Shown here in pieces: positions 24,001 to 35,458 of a DNA stretch of 64,000 nucleotides. Made by a program: the position numbers and the translations under genes. This DNA is from Heliopora coerulea (lineage: Eukaryota > Cnidaria > Anthozoa > Scleralcyonacea > Helioporidae). The notes beneath the pieces are model-generated. The model was given only the letters and a program-made list of their open reading frames with translations, ran no database searches and was not told the origin of the DNA. The DNA lies in assembly GCA_030142905.1 (NCBI GenBank), contig JASJOG010000606.1, positions 27,744 to 91,743 of the forward strand, given 5' to 3'. Position 1 is the stretch's first letter; every line of letters begins with the position of its first letter.

Positions 24001-26798
24001 ATAAATTGACTTCCCATAATCAATTACAATTACAGAATTTTAGCAAATGAATTAACTGTATAATGAAAAATACGATAGAACTATTTTCTTTAAATACATA
24101 TCAGGTTCGCAGGCATCGACGCCGTTACTCTGGCAAACAACCACATGAATGATTTTGGAGAGGATCCCATAGTGCTAACTTTACAAACACTTAAATCAAA
24201 TGGAATTGATAGCTTTGGAGTGAACAAAGGAAAACCCGACGCACCTCAAGTAAGCAAGTTATTGTAGTGAACGAATTAACTAAACGAGTGTGCTCGTATG
24301 TGTGTCATTTTTGAAATTCGAAAAATTATAAACACAGACTGACGGACAAACCCAACAGCGACGAGTAGGACAAAGAAACGAAGACAAATCAATGGGGGGA
24401 AAACAAAACAGAAACACGTGTATGGAGAACGACAAACATCATGTCAATATTGCTTCTTCAGGTTCCACTCATAAAATATATCAAAGGTGTAAAGATTGGT
24501 TTCCTTGGTTACTGCAATGTCGCTCATGATCCTGGCTTCAGTGACGACTTGTCTGTGCGAAGACAGTTTAAAATAGGAATGGCTCTTTATGATGAAGAAC
24601 TTGTTAAAAGAGATGTCGATAAACTAAAGGTATTAAATACCAAATTTATTTCACCGACAGGCTATAGAATCGAAATCTATACCATACCCGTCACGAGGAC
24701 GGTACATATCCATCGCAGGGGGAGAGGCAGAGGGGGCACAGGGCTACAGGTCCCCCTATCGACGAACCTTAGTCCCCGTGTTGGGGCAAAATCAACCCTT
24801 CGTCGGGAATTTTCACTGATGATAACACATTTATATATTGTACAAACTCTGAGTACTTACTATTGATTCAGCCAACAAAAATAACAGACTCATCTTTTCA
24901 TGTCAAATCTAAAAGTGAACAGTTTCTAGTCAGTCGATGCAGTCTAGTCGTATGACTACATACGTCGCATGACCAAACCCATCGCGGGACCATACTGTCG
25001 CATGACCACATACACATATCTTGATCATACCCATCATGACCTTATACACCACACCACCATGACATGATATGATCATATGCAACTAATGACCATACTCAAC
25101 CCTCAATCCATTCATCCCTCCGTTAGGTGCCTGCCAACCCAAAGCACGCTAAGTTCATTTACAAGTAAACAGGTATATTTTCTTATGCTGCGTTTTAACC
25201 AACATGTTTCATTTCAGCGAAACAACGTCGACATAATGGTGGTGTACATTCACTGGGGAAAGGAATATCAACTTTCGCCAGAAAAGAACCAGAGGAAGAT
25301 GGGCCAGTTTCTAAAGTCCCTTGGCTTTCATCTCATTATCGGGGCTCATCCACACGTCATACAAGGTCATGGCTATTACGGAAAATCGTTTTTGTCCTAC
25401 AGTCTCGGAAATTTTTTATTTGGGCAATTTAAAACTAGTTATCCAGTAAGAGTTATAATTTGTATTTTAATTACACGATGATTCCTACGGTTGAACGGAT
25501 GAAAAAAAATATTTAATCTAACAAGAAGAGATGGAAAACACCTACGTTACCAATTCCTCACTCATCTATTCGTAAAATGACCCACACTTAAGCCAAGAGA
25601 ATAATTCAATGCTCATTTTCGAATACCTCTATGAAACTTACCGAGAACGGACTCCGAAATTCTAAAAAAATACAAAGTTGTATAATACAATAAATGCCTT
25701 AAACATCTTGAAAAGGGAACTAAGACTAAATAGTAGCAATGTCTGACCATTATTTAGACAATACAACATATTTTAGGCTTTCTTGTTCTGAATTTCTTTA
25801 GAAATTTCAGTCGCTTCCGGGTTGGTTAGCAGAGAAGCACATAACTGAAGATACTTTCACACTATACGAAAGAGAAGCGACCAGATCTCTGTCGCCAACA
25901 AAGGATTCTGTCATATTCAAAGTACAAGTTATCAAGTAAGTTACCGGATTCCAATTTAATGGATCCCACTTTGCTTTCAAATGTTTACAAATCCGAAATG
26001 TTTATTTAACGAGAACTCTAGCCGCACACAAAAAAAGTTATGTTCAAATACTAGGATAATTTCGTACAAGGACCATCTTTATAAAAGTCGTAAGTTTTAA
26101 ATCTAAGTCGGATGATTTTGGAATGAGATCATTTTCGCATTTAAGTTTTCATTTCGTAAATGGAGTTTGAACATTTTCAAACTTGAAATTCTTGACTAAA
26201 ATGTGAAATTATATTGCTCAAATATCAAAAATGCATCAATAAAACAGACATCAAAAACGCATCAAAATAAATAAATAAACAAATAAGCAAAGAAATAAAT
26301 ACACAGATAAGTAAATAAGTAAGTAAAAAACTAACTACCAAAACTTACTAAATACGAAATCACCAATTTAAGCGTTATTTCTCTAAAAGCAACCACTCAT
26401 GACCATGAACACTTGAAGTCCCGTCACCTATATAAAAATTTTTAAATGTTATTCCGTTTTAGAGGTAGGCGAAGTGATAAATAAAAGGATAAAGAAAAGA
26501 GTTAACAGCTTATAGCATACTTGAGAAAACTCGAGGGTCATTTTATGGTTCACGTCTGGATCCACCAAAGAAACACGCTATCAACTAAACCTTTGCCTTC
26601 TTCTGTTCCAACAGGGATGGTACTATTTCAGCCTCATATTTACCCTGCGAGATCCAATTTAATGTGAAGAAGAAGAGTGTGCAGTTAACACCATCTCTTG
26701 GTCCTGACACTGAGTGGATAGACGTCTGCAGCAAACACGACAACCTCTGTCTTGAAAATGACAAGCAGAAGAACCGAACCAAAAACAGAAAACCTTAA
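21053..26798 (+). CDS. CapA/PgsAA-like protein, copy 2 (PGA_cap fold)
   Basis: Eight exons assemble in phase to 397 residues: 21053-21107, 21804-21838, 22222-22466, 24105-24249, 24462-24629, 25218-25445, 25802-25935, 26615-26798. Exons 2-7 have exactly the same lengths as in copy 1 (35, 245, 145, 168, 228, 134), so this is a tandem paralogue that kept its gene structure. All presumed metal-site motifs are present: GDINFDG, GNLESP, LANNHMNDFG, VVYIHWG and GAHPHVIQGH. The N-terminus MKCYTSIVFCLLCWISTSG looks like a proper signal peptide, better than that of copy 1, so the protein probably enters the secretory pathway. Differences from copy 1 are scattered amino-acid replacements, consistent with both being under constraint. 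Intron 3 is expanded by an inserted repeat. Role in polyglutamate synthesis in stinging cells is inferred from the family. Confidence 0.9.
22717..23601. mobile_element. Decayed DNA-transposon-like insertion in copy 2 intron 3
   Basis: Ends read CAGACTGTCCAACC at the left and GGTTGGACTGTCTG at the right, inverted repeats with one mismatch, spanning 885 bp. The interior includes a GGGGGAGCCTGCCCCCGGAC block and no intact transposase. No clear target duplication was seen, so the superfamily is left open. Copy 1 has no equivalent, so insertion followed the gene duplication. Confidence 0.5.
24945..25085. repeat. Degenerate CATATCCATCGCATGACC minisatellite, copy 2 intron 5
   Basis: Diverged units such as TACGTCGCATGACCA and CCATCGCGGGACCATA, the same theme as 17010-17215 in the equivalent intron of copy 1. 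Confidence 0.55.
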
Positions 26799-28244
26799 GG
26801 GAAACTCTGAGAATAATTTTTGGACGTGGTCGGACATGTCGAAAAGTAGTAACTAATTTAAATTTCTATCAGTTAGTCCGCATGCAGGTTAAAGTTGTAT
26901 TACGGATTTGGACGACAAATTGTTTGTTAATATTAGGCTCTAGTGAGAAAAGAAAAGACCAATCCGTTGTCTTCCTTAGTGAGTCTTGTTTGTGTCGCAC
27001 CCTGAAAGCAAACAAGTATTTAAATGAGTACAAGATTAACGACTAATAGTATAAATTTTAAGGATCAGTTTCAAAATATTTTGGGTTTACCTTTAGACGT
27101 TCTTTCTGTCTGAGTCCCGTTCCTCCAGCTATCGCAGTGTTGGCTTCGGCCTCAAACTGACGCCGGTGGATTGACCTCCAGTCAATGACCCAGTCTAGAA
27201 CATTCAGATCGTAGTACTGGTACTTCACTCAGTCCTTTACGTTCAGGTCTTTTTCTCGGCTTACTTATGTGACCTCTCATTTACCGATCTTAATCTTTCC
27301 TCCGACCTCAAGTTGTCTCTTATAACAACTGGCATCATTTGGTCAAACCTCAGTTGGTCTTCAGGTTTTGAACTGGCAAGTAGTCTTGGACAATGATGGC
27401 ACCTTTTATCCTTTTCTTTTATTTGACTTTTGTTAAAGTTTGTTAATTCATTCACTAAGTTCGCATCAGTCGATACCGTCTCTCTTGTAGAAAACCACGT
27501 GAACGATCTAAGACCGTACATAACTCACTTAAAAGACAGTTCGAATAACAGTTGAAAACATCAAAGCTGTCAAGGGAATGCCATGGAATCATACAATCAA
27601 AACGATTACAGAGGTCTTTTGTTGTAAAGTTTTATTTTCATAATAATAATAAACAAAGTAAAATTTAGCCAGCAATCTGAAAAATTTTCCTGGTATTTGT
27701 TACAAGTTATGATCAGTTCCTGCCAGATTTCTTCAGTACCATTACTGCAAAGCATTATCAGAGTGGCTTTTGAAATCGCATTTAAGATGTTCACCGACCA
27801 ACTGTCTTTTTGTTCTCTTTGAGAAATAAATATTTCCATGGAGTGTGGAACTTGCGCAATGAATTTGCCAACAAAACGAGTGGAAACATCATGACGTGGC
27901 AGAAACTGAAGTGGACTTGGAAACTTGAAGTGGAAGGGACAGCTACTCTTACGTCATACTTCCATGAGTGAATTTCTTAAAAGTGAAGGCCTTTTAGAAC
28001 ACTATTATTCCATGTACGATCCCTCCAAATCTCCACCAGCCAGTGGTACACTGTATCAATAAGACGGCCAAACACACTTGACTGCTGCAACAAACTATTT
28101 AGCTTGCTATATACTCAGTATACCTGGAGTCCCTTGAAAGTTTTTTCCATTAAGAACTTTAAAAAGTTTCGTGACACGTACGTCTATTCAAATGCATTAC
28201 ATTCTTGGCTTGACACGACGTTGCAGGTCGGCTCATCCGGGATG
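26799..28244. other. Spacer between CapA-like copy 2 and AAMP
   Basis: Contains the 3' UTRs of two convergent genes. On the minus strand an AATAAA (plus-strand TTTATT, about 27629) lies some 600 bp past the AAMP stop. Small open frames here show no motifs. Confidence 0.4.
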
Positions 28245-31200
28245 TTAACGGCCAGGCTGGATAACACTGAACGTCTTTACAGTACCATCGTCTGACGATG
28301 AGACGATAAAGTTGCCATCTCTGTTAAAAGTACAAAGTTGAGATGGATATGCATCTAAACCATTAGTACTCGGTGATCTCGTCAACTATTAAGTATCTGC
28401 TGCTGAGTCGCAGAAAGGCAACACACTTATCCAATTCTTTGGCGAAACTGTGCCCATGAGTTTCTGTGGACACGATTTAAAGAGTCAGCTGTCACGAAAG
28501 AAATGGCTTAGCGCATTTCATCCTGAAAATGCCTAGAAGACATCAAGCGCGTCCAGGTCACGGATTGTTTGCTTTAATTTTGATTACCCTCAGGACGCTG
28601 GAACAATCAAATCAACCCAAAAGAACTGATAAAATGATTAAATTCGCAAATCAATTGCAGTTGAAAAGTGATAAAATGGTGAAAATCTCTAAAAGTATAA
28701 AACAGACACACGTAAATGATCATCTTACTGTGTGAAAGGTCACTTCTATAAGTGTTTGTAGGAATGACCATTCTACTCAGTTCCAGCACAGCTTCAGTAA
28801 AGCTTTTCACAAAATAGTTGAGCAGACAGAGGTCTCAACCGGAAGAAAACAGAGGGTACGTGTAATCTCAAATGAGGGCCGACAGTATATCAATTGTCCT
28901 ACTCATTTTGTAACGGAAATTTTGCAAAATGGCCTTATTAACGCCCAGAATGCACTGCAGTCTAGGTCCTCGGCTCGCTCTCCAATTCTTTGCAGCACTA
29001 TGTTGACTTGTGTGACTTACCACCCCATTGGTTATCAACGTAGCGATGCACGCCTTTTGAAAGGTATGTGAACTAAGAATCTAGAGCTGGATAGAAATGC
29101 TGCGAGAGACAGGAAGCAAAGATGAACACGAAAACGCGAAAAAGTAAAAGCACAAAATTCCTAAAACTAGGAGTAAATCCTAAAAGAAACAGGGAAATAC
29201 AGAAAACGTTGGCTAGAATGTATACACTGCAACGAAAGGGTTTCAAGAACTCACTTGCTTATAGCCATATCTAAAATCGGAGCCTTGTGTCCGTGCCACT
29301 CTCGTTCACAGTTACCGGACCGCGCGTCCCACAATCTCAGAATACCATCCAGACCAGCTGAATAAACACAGGGACTAGATTTATCCCATCGTATCCGAGT
29401 TACTCCAGCCTACCATGGGAAAGAAGAGACTGGTCAGGAAACAAGGTCGTCAGTCAATTAACCCTTTCAAAACTTTGGCACTTCTTTATAGTTTTATTGC
29501 TGCTGACGCCTGGCAATTTTTTGAGCAAAGGGCTATATACGTTGATTAAAGTATTTAATCTTCATTTATCTCTTCTCCTCCAAGGTGAACCTTTAGAGTT
29601 TTATCCTCGCTGAAACCAAATGATTTTATAACGCAAACTGAAAGAGAGCGTCTGAGGATTAACTCTTTTTGGTCAATATCACACTTTTAAATTTTTACTC
29701 CGGCTGACGCCGGAGAATTTACTCGTCAGGGGGAAAACGTCTCGGACAGGAAAGTGTTAAAGCCATAAAAAATTCACAGAAGACACCAACTCATGAACGT
29801 GTCTGTAGTTTGCTTGTACAATTGTCTTTATCACTCGCTAATTTCATGGCATATTCATCGCTATGCATTCATACATACCTGGTGGCGGCATTGATGACGT
29901 AGTCTCTGTGACGTCACATCCCATATACCAAGAACTCCTGACAACGAGGCGGTGGCAAGCAACGGTTGACTTTCAAAGAAAAGAAAAGTTGAAGTCAAAT
30001 TCTCTGAAAATTTCGAATAATAAAAACCCAGCTTACTTATTTGAATGAGAAAGCTTGATTTCTTACTTTGAACAAAATTCAAGAGCTTCAACGGAGTTGT
30101 TTTTGCTTTCTTCTTGGGCCAGTCCAGCTTGCAACGTCTCGAGGACCTAAATCAGAGTAGCTCTGAATTAGAAACAGGTGGATCTTCCTTGTGGTTTCCA
30201 AGAGAAAAACTCAAACTTTATGTGACGTCTTTAGTAAGAAATTAAACAGTATGAAAAACTACCACATGAAATTTCGCTTTTATCTGATTCTTGCAGTTAT
30301 TTTCAAAGCAGAACAAATGTGCAGAGCAAATAAGTCGGTATGTAGACGAAAATGATAAGTGTAAACCAAATTTAGTAAACATGTAAAAAGCCAACAGGCT
30401 GAAAGACTGCCGTAATCGAAAGCTGAAAATTCCAAACGTTTCGAGCGATGACCAATGACAATGATCCTTCGCTCGTAACATTTGGATTTTTCTGCATTCA
30501 GTTTCAGCAATTTTTCAACCTTTTGGGCTTTTACACTTCGTTTACACTGCCTAAAGAGCGCCATATCATTTAGAATTTAGAAGACGTTTTTAATGCCAGG
30601 CCCTATCAGCACCATTCGATATCGCATTAAGATTCTACACTCTGGCGTATGTAACTAACTCTGAAGAGCACAATCTCTGCTCACTACTGGCTCACAAATG
30701 TTGCAATACGCCCTGAAGGCTCTTGTGGCTAAATCGTATACATCAGAATACACAATCGCACACTACAGTTGCATCGTGTAGATTATGCTTAGGTTAACCC
30801 AAAACCGGTAAATGATCTCATTCTTGCTCAGGGAAATCGTACGGGCTGGCTTCGATAACCCCTAAAAACCGGCCTTTTATATGTAACTGTAAGTGTCAAA
30901 GGAAAACATATTGGCCAGCTTGGTGAACAGAGCTAAAATGTTTCTTACCTTTCCATTACCACAGTGAGTCAGTTTAACCGTAGAGTCTTCGGATCCACTT
31001 GCTATAAGTGTATTTTCCTTGTTGACGTCCAGGCACGTTACGGACTGACTGTGAGAAAACCCACCTAAGGGGAACAAAACTCAAGTGAAAACTTGGATAA
31101 GTTGACGCAAGCTACAGTGATCCCCCGGTTTGTCTTCTTTGATTCCATCTACCCCTTGTGACCCGTCTGAACCTTTATCTTACCACGACCATCCCTTCTC

Positions 31201-34200
31201 ACCTTTCCATAACCTTTTTGGTATAATTACACCATTGATTATGAAAAAATACGTAAGGAGGTTGAACAAAAATTACGTCGTATGTCTCGGAAATTACCTA
31301 CAAGTGGATATAACAGCGAAGACATTTACGCAAAATGGCAGCCGTAGTACAGTACGTGTTACCAAGGAATTTTTTAAAACAACTCGCTCACGATTTACTT
31401 TCAAATAATCACCTGCGTAATTATACTAAAACAATTACTCGCCTCAGGCTTAGTGTATATTCACCGAGCCTGGGGCTATTAACAGTTAAATATTTCCCAC
31501 CATCAAGATCCAGCCCCAGCCCCTTACAGGCAGCGCTGGGCATCTGATTGGACGCTTACCTGTGACGTGAAAAACATAGTTTCCAGATTTCAGGTCCCAC
31601 AATTTTACACCACCGTCTGCGTAGCCCGCACACAAATGCTTGCCTAAATATAAAAAGAAAATGACAGATCTTCCTTTCACGTTATAGCGAGACACAGGCT
31701 AGTCTTCTTCCGCTAAGAAAACCCAAAAAATTGTGCCACTTTAAGGCTGTTTCACACGAGCGAAACAAGCACGAGTCCAAGGTCGAAACAAAACACAAAA
31801 CTAAGCATGTATTCCCGAACGACAATGCAGGCAACCACAAACACGCGAAATAAACACAAGAAATAGCAGAAGAGCAACACAAAATAAAAAACCCCGAAAG
31901 TTCTCTTGTATCCTGCTCGCATTTTTGGGTTAATTTTACCTCGGTTCACACCTAAATTTTACTTGTCCTAGCTTTAACGTTTGCATTATTCGTGTAAATC
32001 TGTCGTGAAGCGTGACGTAAAAATTCAAGGTTAGAAATTATTAATTCTTTTTGAAATCCCGGAAGACTTATGAAATATTTCTTTGGTTTAATTTTTGCTG
32101 TCTAGGATATTTGTGACTACGTAACTCATGCATATTACTTAATAGGGCCCATTCCCAAGATATGATCACCCTACACGATAGTTCTGATGTATCCGATTAG
32201 CTCAATGGAACCATCCGGACGTATTGCTACTTTAGGTAGAGAATCAAAAACAGGGATTGTGACTTTAAGAGAACATTAGATACCCTAGGAAGAACAATCA
32301 AGTACATGGGCCCTTACACATGTACAACCTAGTGGTTGTAATACTAATTGATAAGGGATGCTTTGAAACTTACTTACCGTCTTTTAAAACCAGACCACTA
32401 GTAGTCTTAAAGCCGTGACTTTGAAACGTTTTACAAGTCCCATCTGGTATTTTCCACATCCAGAATTCACCATCAACTGTACCAGCAAAAAGTACATGGG
32501 TGCTATGGTGCCACTGTAACCACTGCTCAAAAGAGAGGGAACAAGGTTTTTGAATGCCATATCTGACAATTTTTCAAAATTTTAGGTAATAATGATAAAA
32601 TCAACTAAAATAATACAAAACAATATAAAAATAAAATAATTAAATGTACATATATCACCAAATATTTTCACTATATCAAACAAAATAAAAATGGCTTTGA
32701 TTTTATTTTTAAAACAGCCACAGTAATAGGAACAGCAATAGTGGCAGCAGCAAACTTAAAGGGATATCAAAAACAACAACAAAAACAAATGCTGTTTGTA
32801 ACACAACACTTTAGACTGACATTTGGCCTGAAATTAACCTACCAGACCATATATTGCAGTAAATATAGTCTTGAAATTTTGCATCATGACCATAATCAAT
32901 AAAGTCCACCAAAACATATACAGTATATTAAAGCTGACAAACCTCTAAATCTGAGGTTTCAAAAGACCAAACCTCTTCACCAGTCCCCACCTCCCATACT
33001 TTGACCACACCACTCATATCTGCTGTAGCAACATACTTCGAGTCATGACTGAATCCAACTGAGATGACTGAGTCTTTATGTCCTAAAAATATATAACTGT
33101 GCATAAACTTTTCTGCTTTGATGTTTCATTTTTAAATTCCATTTTATGGGCAAATTTAGAGATTTAAAAAGGGATACCATAAAAGCTCTATTAAGTTCCC
33201 CCTCTCTATTAAGCCCCCCTCTATTTAGTTCCCCCCCCAGTAGGTTAAAAATTAAATAAGCCCCTGGGGGCTTATTAGAGCTTTTACAGTAATCAACACA
33301 CAGTTAGAATGGAGTGATAATAAATTGATTCTTGCTACAATAAACCCCAAATATTGTAGTTGTAACAGCTCAGTCTCCAAACAATGTTCAAACAATCCAC
33401 ACTTGTGCAAGTATTGTACTTTATAGTGCCAGTACCATCTTTCCACAGCCTGCTTAGCCTGTACAGCTCAACTGGTAGAGGATCCAGCTAGTAAGTTTAA
33501 AGCTATGAGTTGTTTTTTTTTTCCCTTTTAAAGTAGCACTACATTGTATGGTGTTTCTTATGCATCCCATTTGCCCACCGTCAAAAGTGCTCCTACTATT
33601 GGTCAAACAAATCTGGCTGCTGTGCAAAATAATTAAAATTATGACTATCAGGTATAACCATTGTCTCTGGAGTGGTACATGAAAATCTCCAACCTGATAC
33701 CAACCTTCACATGGAAACTTAACCTTGCCATCAGAAATTTTCCATACAAATGCTTTGTCATCTTCTCCACCAGATACTCCATAGGTGTAACTCCAAGGGT
33801 CCAATGACACACAAAACACTGAGGCTAGAAACAGAGAGAAATCAAGGTTTCTGAGAAGCAATTTGAAAATCATGAAAGAATGACTTAGTCTAGAAAAGTA
33901 CAAAGTTACAGATCTAAAACTATTGTTGAAACTGTGATATTTCCACTTTATTTCAAAGTCATCTTCAGACATGACTTTGAAATAGAGTCGAAATTTCACA
34001 GTTTCAACAATAGTTTTATCTTGTATTGACTCATATCTTGAGTTTTCAAGATGACTTTACCCTTCGGAATGTGTTTTATTTTACAGATCTAAACAAACCC
34101 AGAATTTGACATTACCTGAAAGAATGTACCAATGTTTGTCATATGAGTGCAGAAGTTAAAACAAAACCCTTTACAAGTCAGTCATACTATTAAATGTACC

Positions 34201-35271
34201 TGTATTCATGGTAAAAATGTTACAATATTTGAAATTTGGTGAGACCATACCAAAACTTAAAAACCATAATTTCAATGAATTATTTTTATCATCCTATTGA
34301 CCACTTCAGCTCAAAGATGGTCATCAGAATTCTGTCTGGCAGTGCCTTTAAATAATGACCTCTCCCTAACCTCCATGGTTTGTAAAAGTTAAGTTTGAGT
34401 CATCTCTTTCTTCCACGTCCTCATCTTCATTGCTTATTTCTTCATTTTCCATTGTCATGTCTTCTACATTATATGCCAAACCTGAAAAGAATGTTGAATT
34501 CTTCAATTATAAAATAAGGTACACTGTGCGCACTCTAACTGGCTATTATGCATGTCTCAGTAATTCAAAAGAGCCTCATTTATATATGTCAGCTTCACCA
34601 AGATATTTTCATTGCACTTTACAAGACTAACAAGTGAGAAATAATTATAAGTACACTAATAATAATTATTATTGTATTCTTACCCCTAACTCTGACCCTG
34701 ATCCACTTCCTGACCAAGCTTCCACAAAAATGACAGCACACACCCATTAACAACATGATATAAGAATAGATTACTGTGCAAGACGGTGATAAATAAGGTG
34801 AAAAGTTAAAAAGTTGATAACTGCTGTGACTGATTTCAAAGAACATTCTTTGAAGTCAGTTACAGCAGTTATCAACTTTTTAACTTTTTACATTAACAAC
34901 ATGTCTTTGGTCTGGCAGTCTAAGCTAGCATGGAAATAAAGTATTTGACAGCTTAATGTGAACGTTTTAACAATGGCTAAAAATAAATTAAAATGTAGTC
35001 CCCACCAACTTCCACAGCTCTGATTGAAAACACAATCATTAATCATTTGCACGCAAAACTATATTTTAGAATATTGCCCGGTCACTTACTAATTTATTTA
35101 TATCACTGGAGGGTCTCACGGTCAACGAAAAAGAGAACAAAGCCGTTCATGTCGAATTATTCTTTACCATATTTAAATGTCCGCAGTACCTTCGCCTGGA
35201 TCTTCGTCGTCCAGTTCAATTTCTTCAACTATTTCAAACGAATCGTCGTCTTCATTAAAAATTTCCTCCAT
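28245..35271 (-). CDS. AAMP: Angio-associated migratory cell protein (WD40), AAMP
   Basis: Eleven exons assemble in phase to 399 residues: 35190-35271, 34371-34481, 33705-33824, 32943-33082, 32378-32522, 31560-31643, 30949-31064, 30067-30146, 29879-29969, 29255-29409, 28245-28320. Residues 1-64 are acidic ([20 protein letters not shown]), as in AAMP. From about residue 66 eight WD-type blades follow: [80 protein letters not shown] and LRLWDARSG. The [11 protein letters not shown] and [10 protein letters not shown] stretches are diagnostic for AAMP. Known family roles: a cytosolic WD40 protein of cell migration in vertebrates and relative of yeast Sqt1, the chaperone of a large-subunit ribosomal protein. 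Start: first ATG in frame, shortly downstream of the shared promoter with TPGS1. Blade 5 ends in KLTHCGNGK without the usual Trp, also atypical in vertebrate AAMP. Confidence 0.95.
29458..29760. mobile_element. TTAA-flanked MITE (piggyBac-like) in AAMP intron 9
   Basis: The block begins TTAACCCTTTC and ends GAAAGTGTTAA, short inverted ends bounded by TTAA on both sides, the target preference of piggyBac elements. The interior holds two related inverted blocks (GCTGACGCCTGGC, and CTCCGGCTGACGCCGGAG). A related fragment lies near 3630-3705. The assignment rests on the TTAA boundaries only. Confidence 0.45.
30375..30541. mobile_element. Foldback of a Penelope-like terminal motif in AAMP intron 7
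   Basis: Two inverted arms of about 75 bp surround a short loop. Both arms contain CGAAACGTTTGG-like or CGAGCGAAGG-like words similar to the terminal motif of the Penelope-like elements elsewhere in the window, but from a different, more diverged family. Confidence 0.45.
33177..33289. mobile_element. 113-bp TA-flanked MITE in AAMP intron 3
   Basis: Ends CCATAAAAGCTCTATTAAG and CTTATTAGAGCTTTTACAG are inverted repeats flanked by TA on both sides, as for Tc1/mariner and pogo elements. The core is a C-rich run. No coding capacity. Confidence 0.6.
33462..33515 (+). repeat. tRNA-like A-box fragment, possible SINE
   Basis: ACAGCTCAACTGGTAGAGGA resembles a polymerase III A-box and D-arm and is followed by a T-run at 33513. 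No good B-box is present. Weak call. Confidence 0.25.
33916..34017. repeat. Long foldback in AAMP intron 2
   Basis: Arms of about 45 bp, beginning AAAACTATTGTTGAAACTGT and ending with the complement, form a near-continuous palindrome with a very short loop around 33961-33969. Could be a small terminal-repeat derivative like that at 38520-38678. Confidence 0.7.
34801..34890. repeat. Foldback in AAMP intron 1
   Basis: AAAAGTTAAAAAGTTGATAA and, after CTGCTGTGACTGATTTCAAA, an almost complete inverted copy. Each arm is about 43 bp with a loop of a few bases. No target duplication identified. Confidence 0.7.
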
Positions 35272-35458
35272 CCTTCTTGACTAGTTTACAGGGTCAATGA
35301 CGTCGAAATATTTCACTAGCAACAACTTAAAATTTTGTGTCTAAAATTAAAAGAAAACTAGTCGATTCGACTGCCAAACACCACCCACATGCAAAAAAGA
35401 CGTGAATAATTTCTTTTAATTATGCTAACTTATTCCAGTCTCGTTGACAACAAACAAC
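35272..35458. promoter_or_regulatory. Shared AAMP-TPGS1 bidirectional promoter region
   Basis: The two start codons face away from each other across only 187 bp, so transcription of both genes must start within or very near this interval. It includes a CRE-like AATGACGTCGAA at about 35295-35306 and no obvious TATA box. Bidirectionality is inferred from the arrangement. Confidence 0.6.

Noticed and set aside
13470..26798. Recent bacterial contamination or fresh transfer for the CapA-like genes
   Set aside because: Both genes have seven GT-AG introns and eukaryotic flanking sequence, so any transfer is ancient and the genes are native to this genome.
27261..27521. 86-codon minus-strand frame between CapA-like copy 2 and AAMP
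   Set aside because: No motif, no splice partners, and in the 3' UTR region of convergent genes.
33454..33999. 181-codon minus-strand frame
   Set aside because: Only the AAMP exon 3 part (33705-33824) is coding; the rest is read-through into introns and a foldback.
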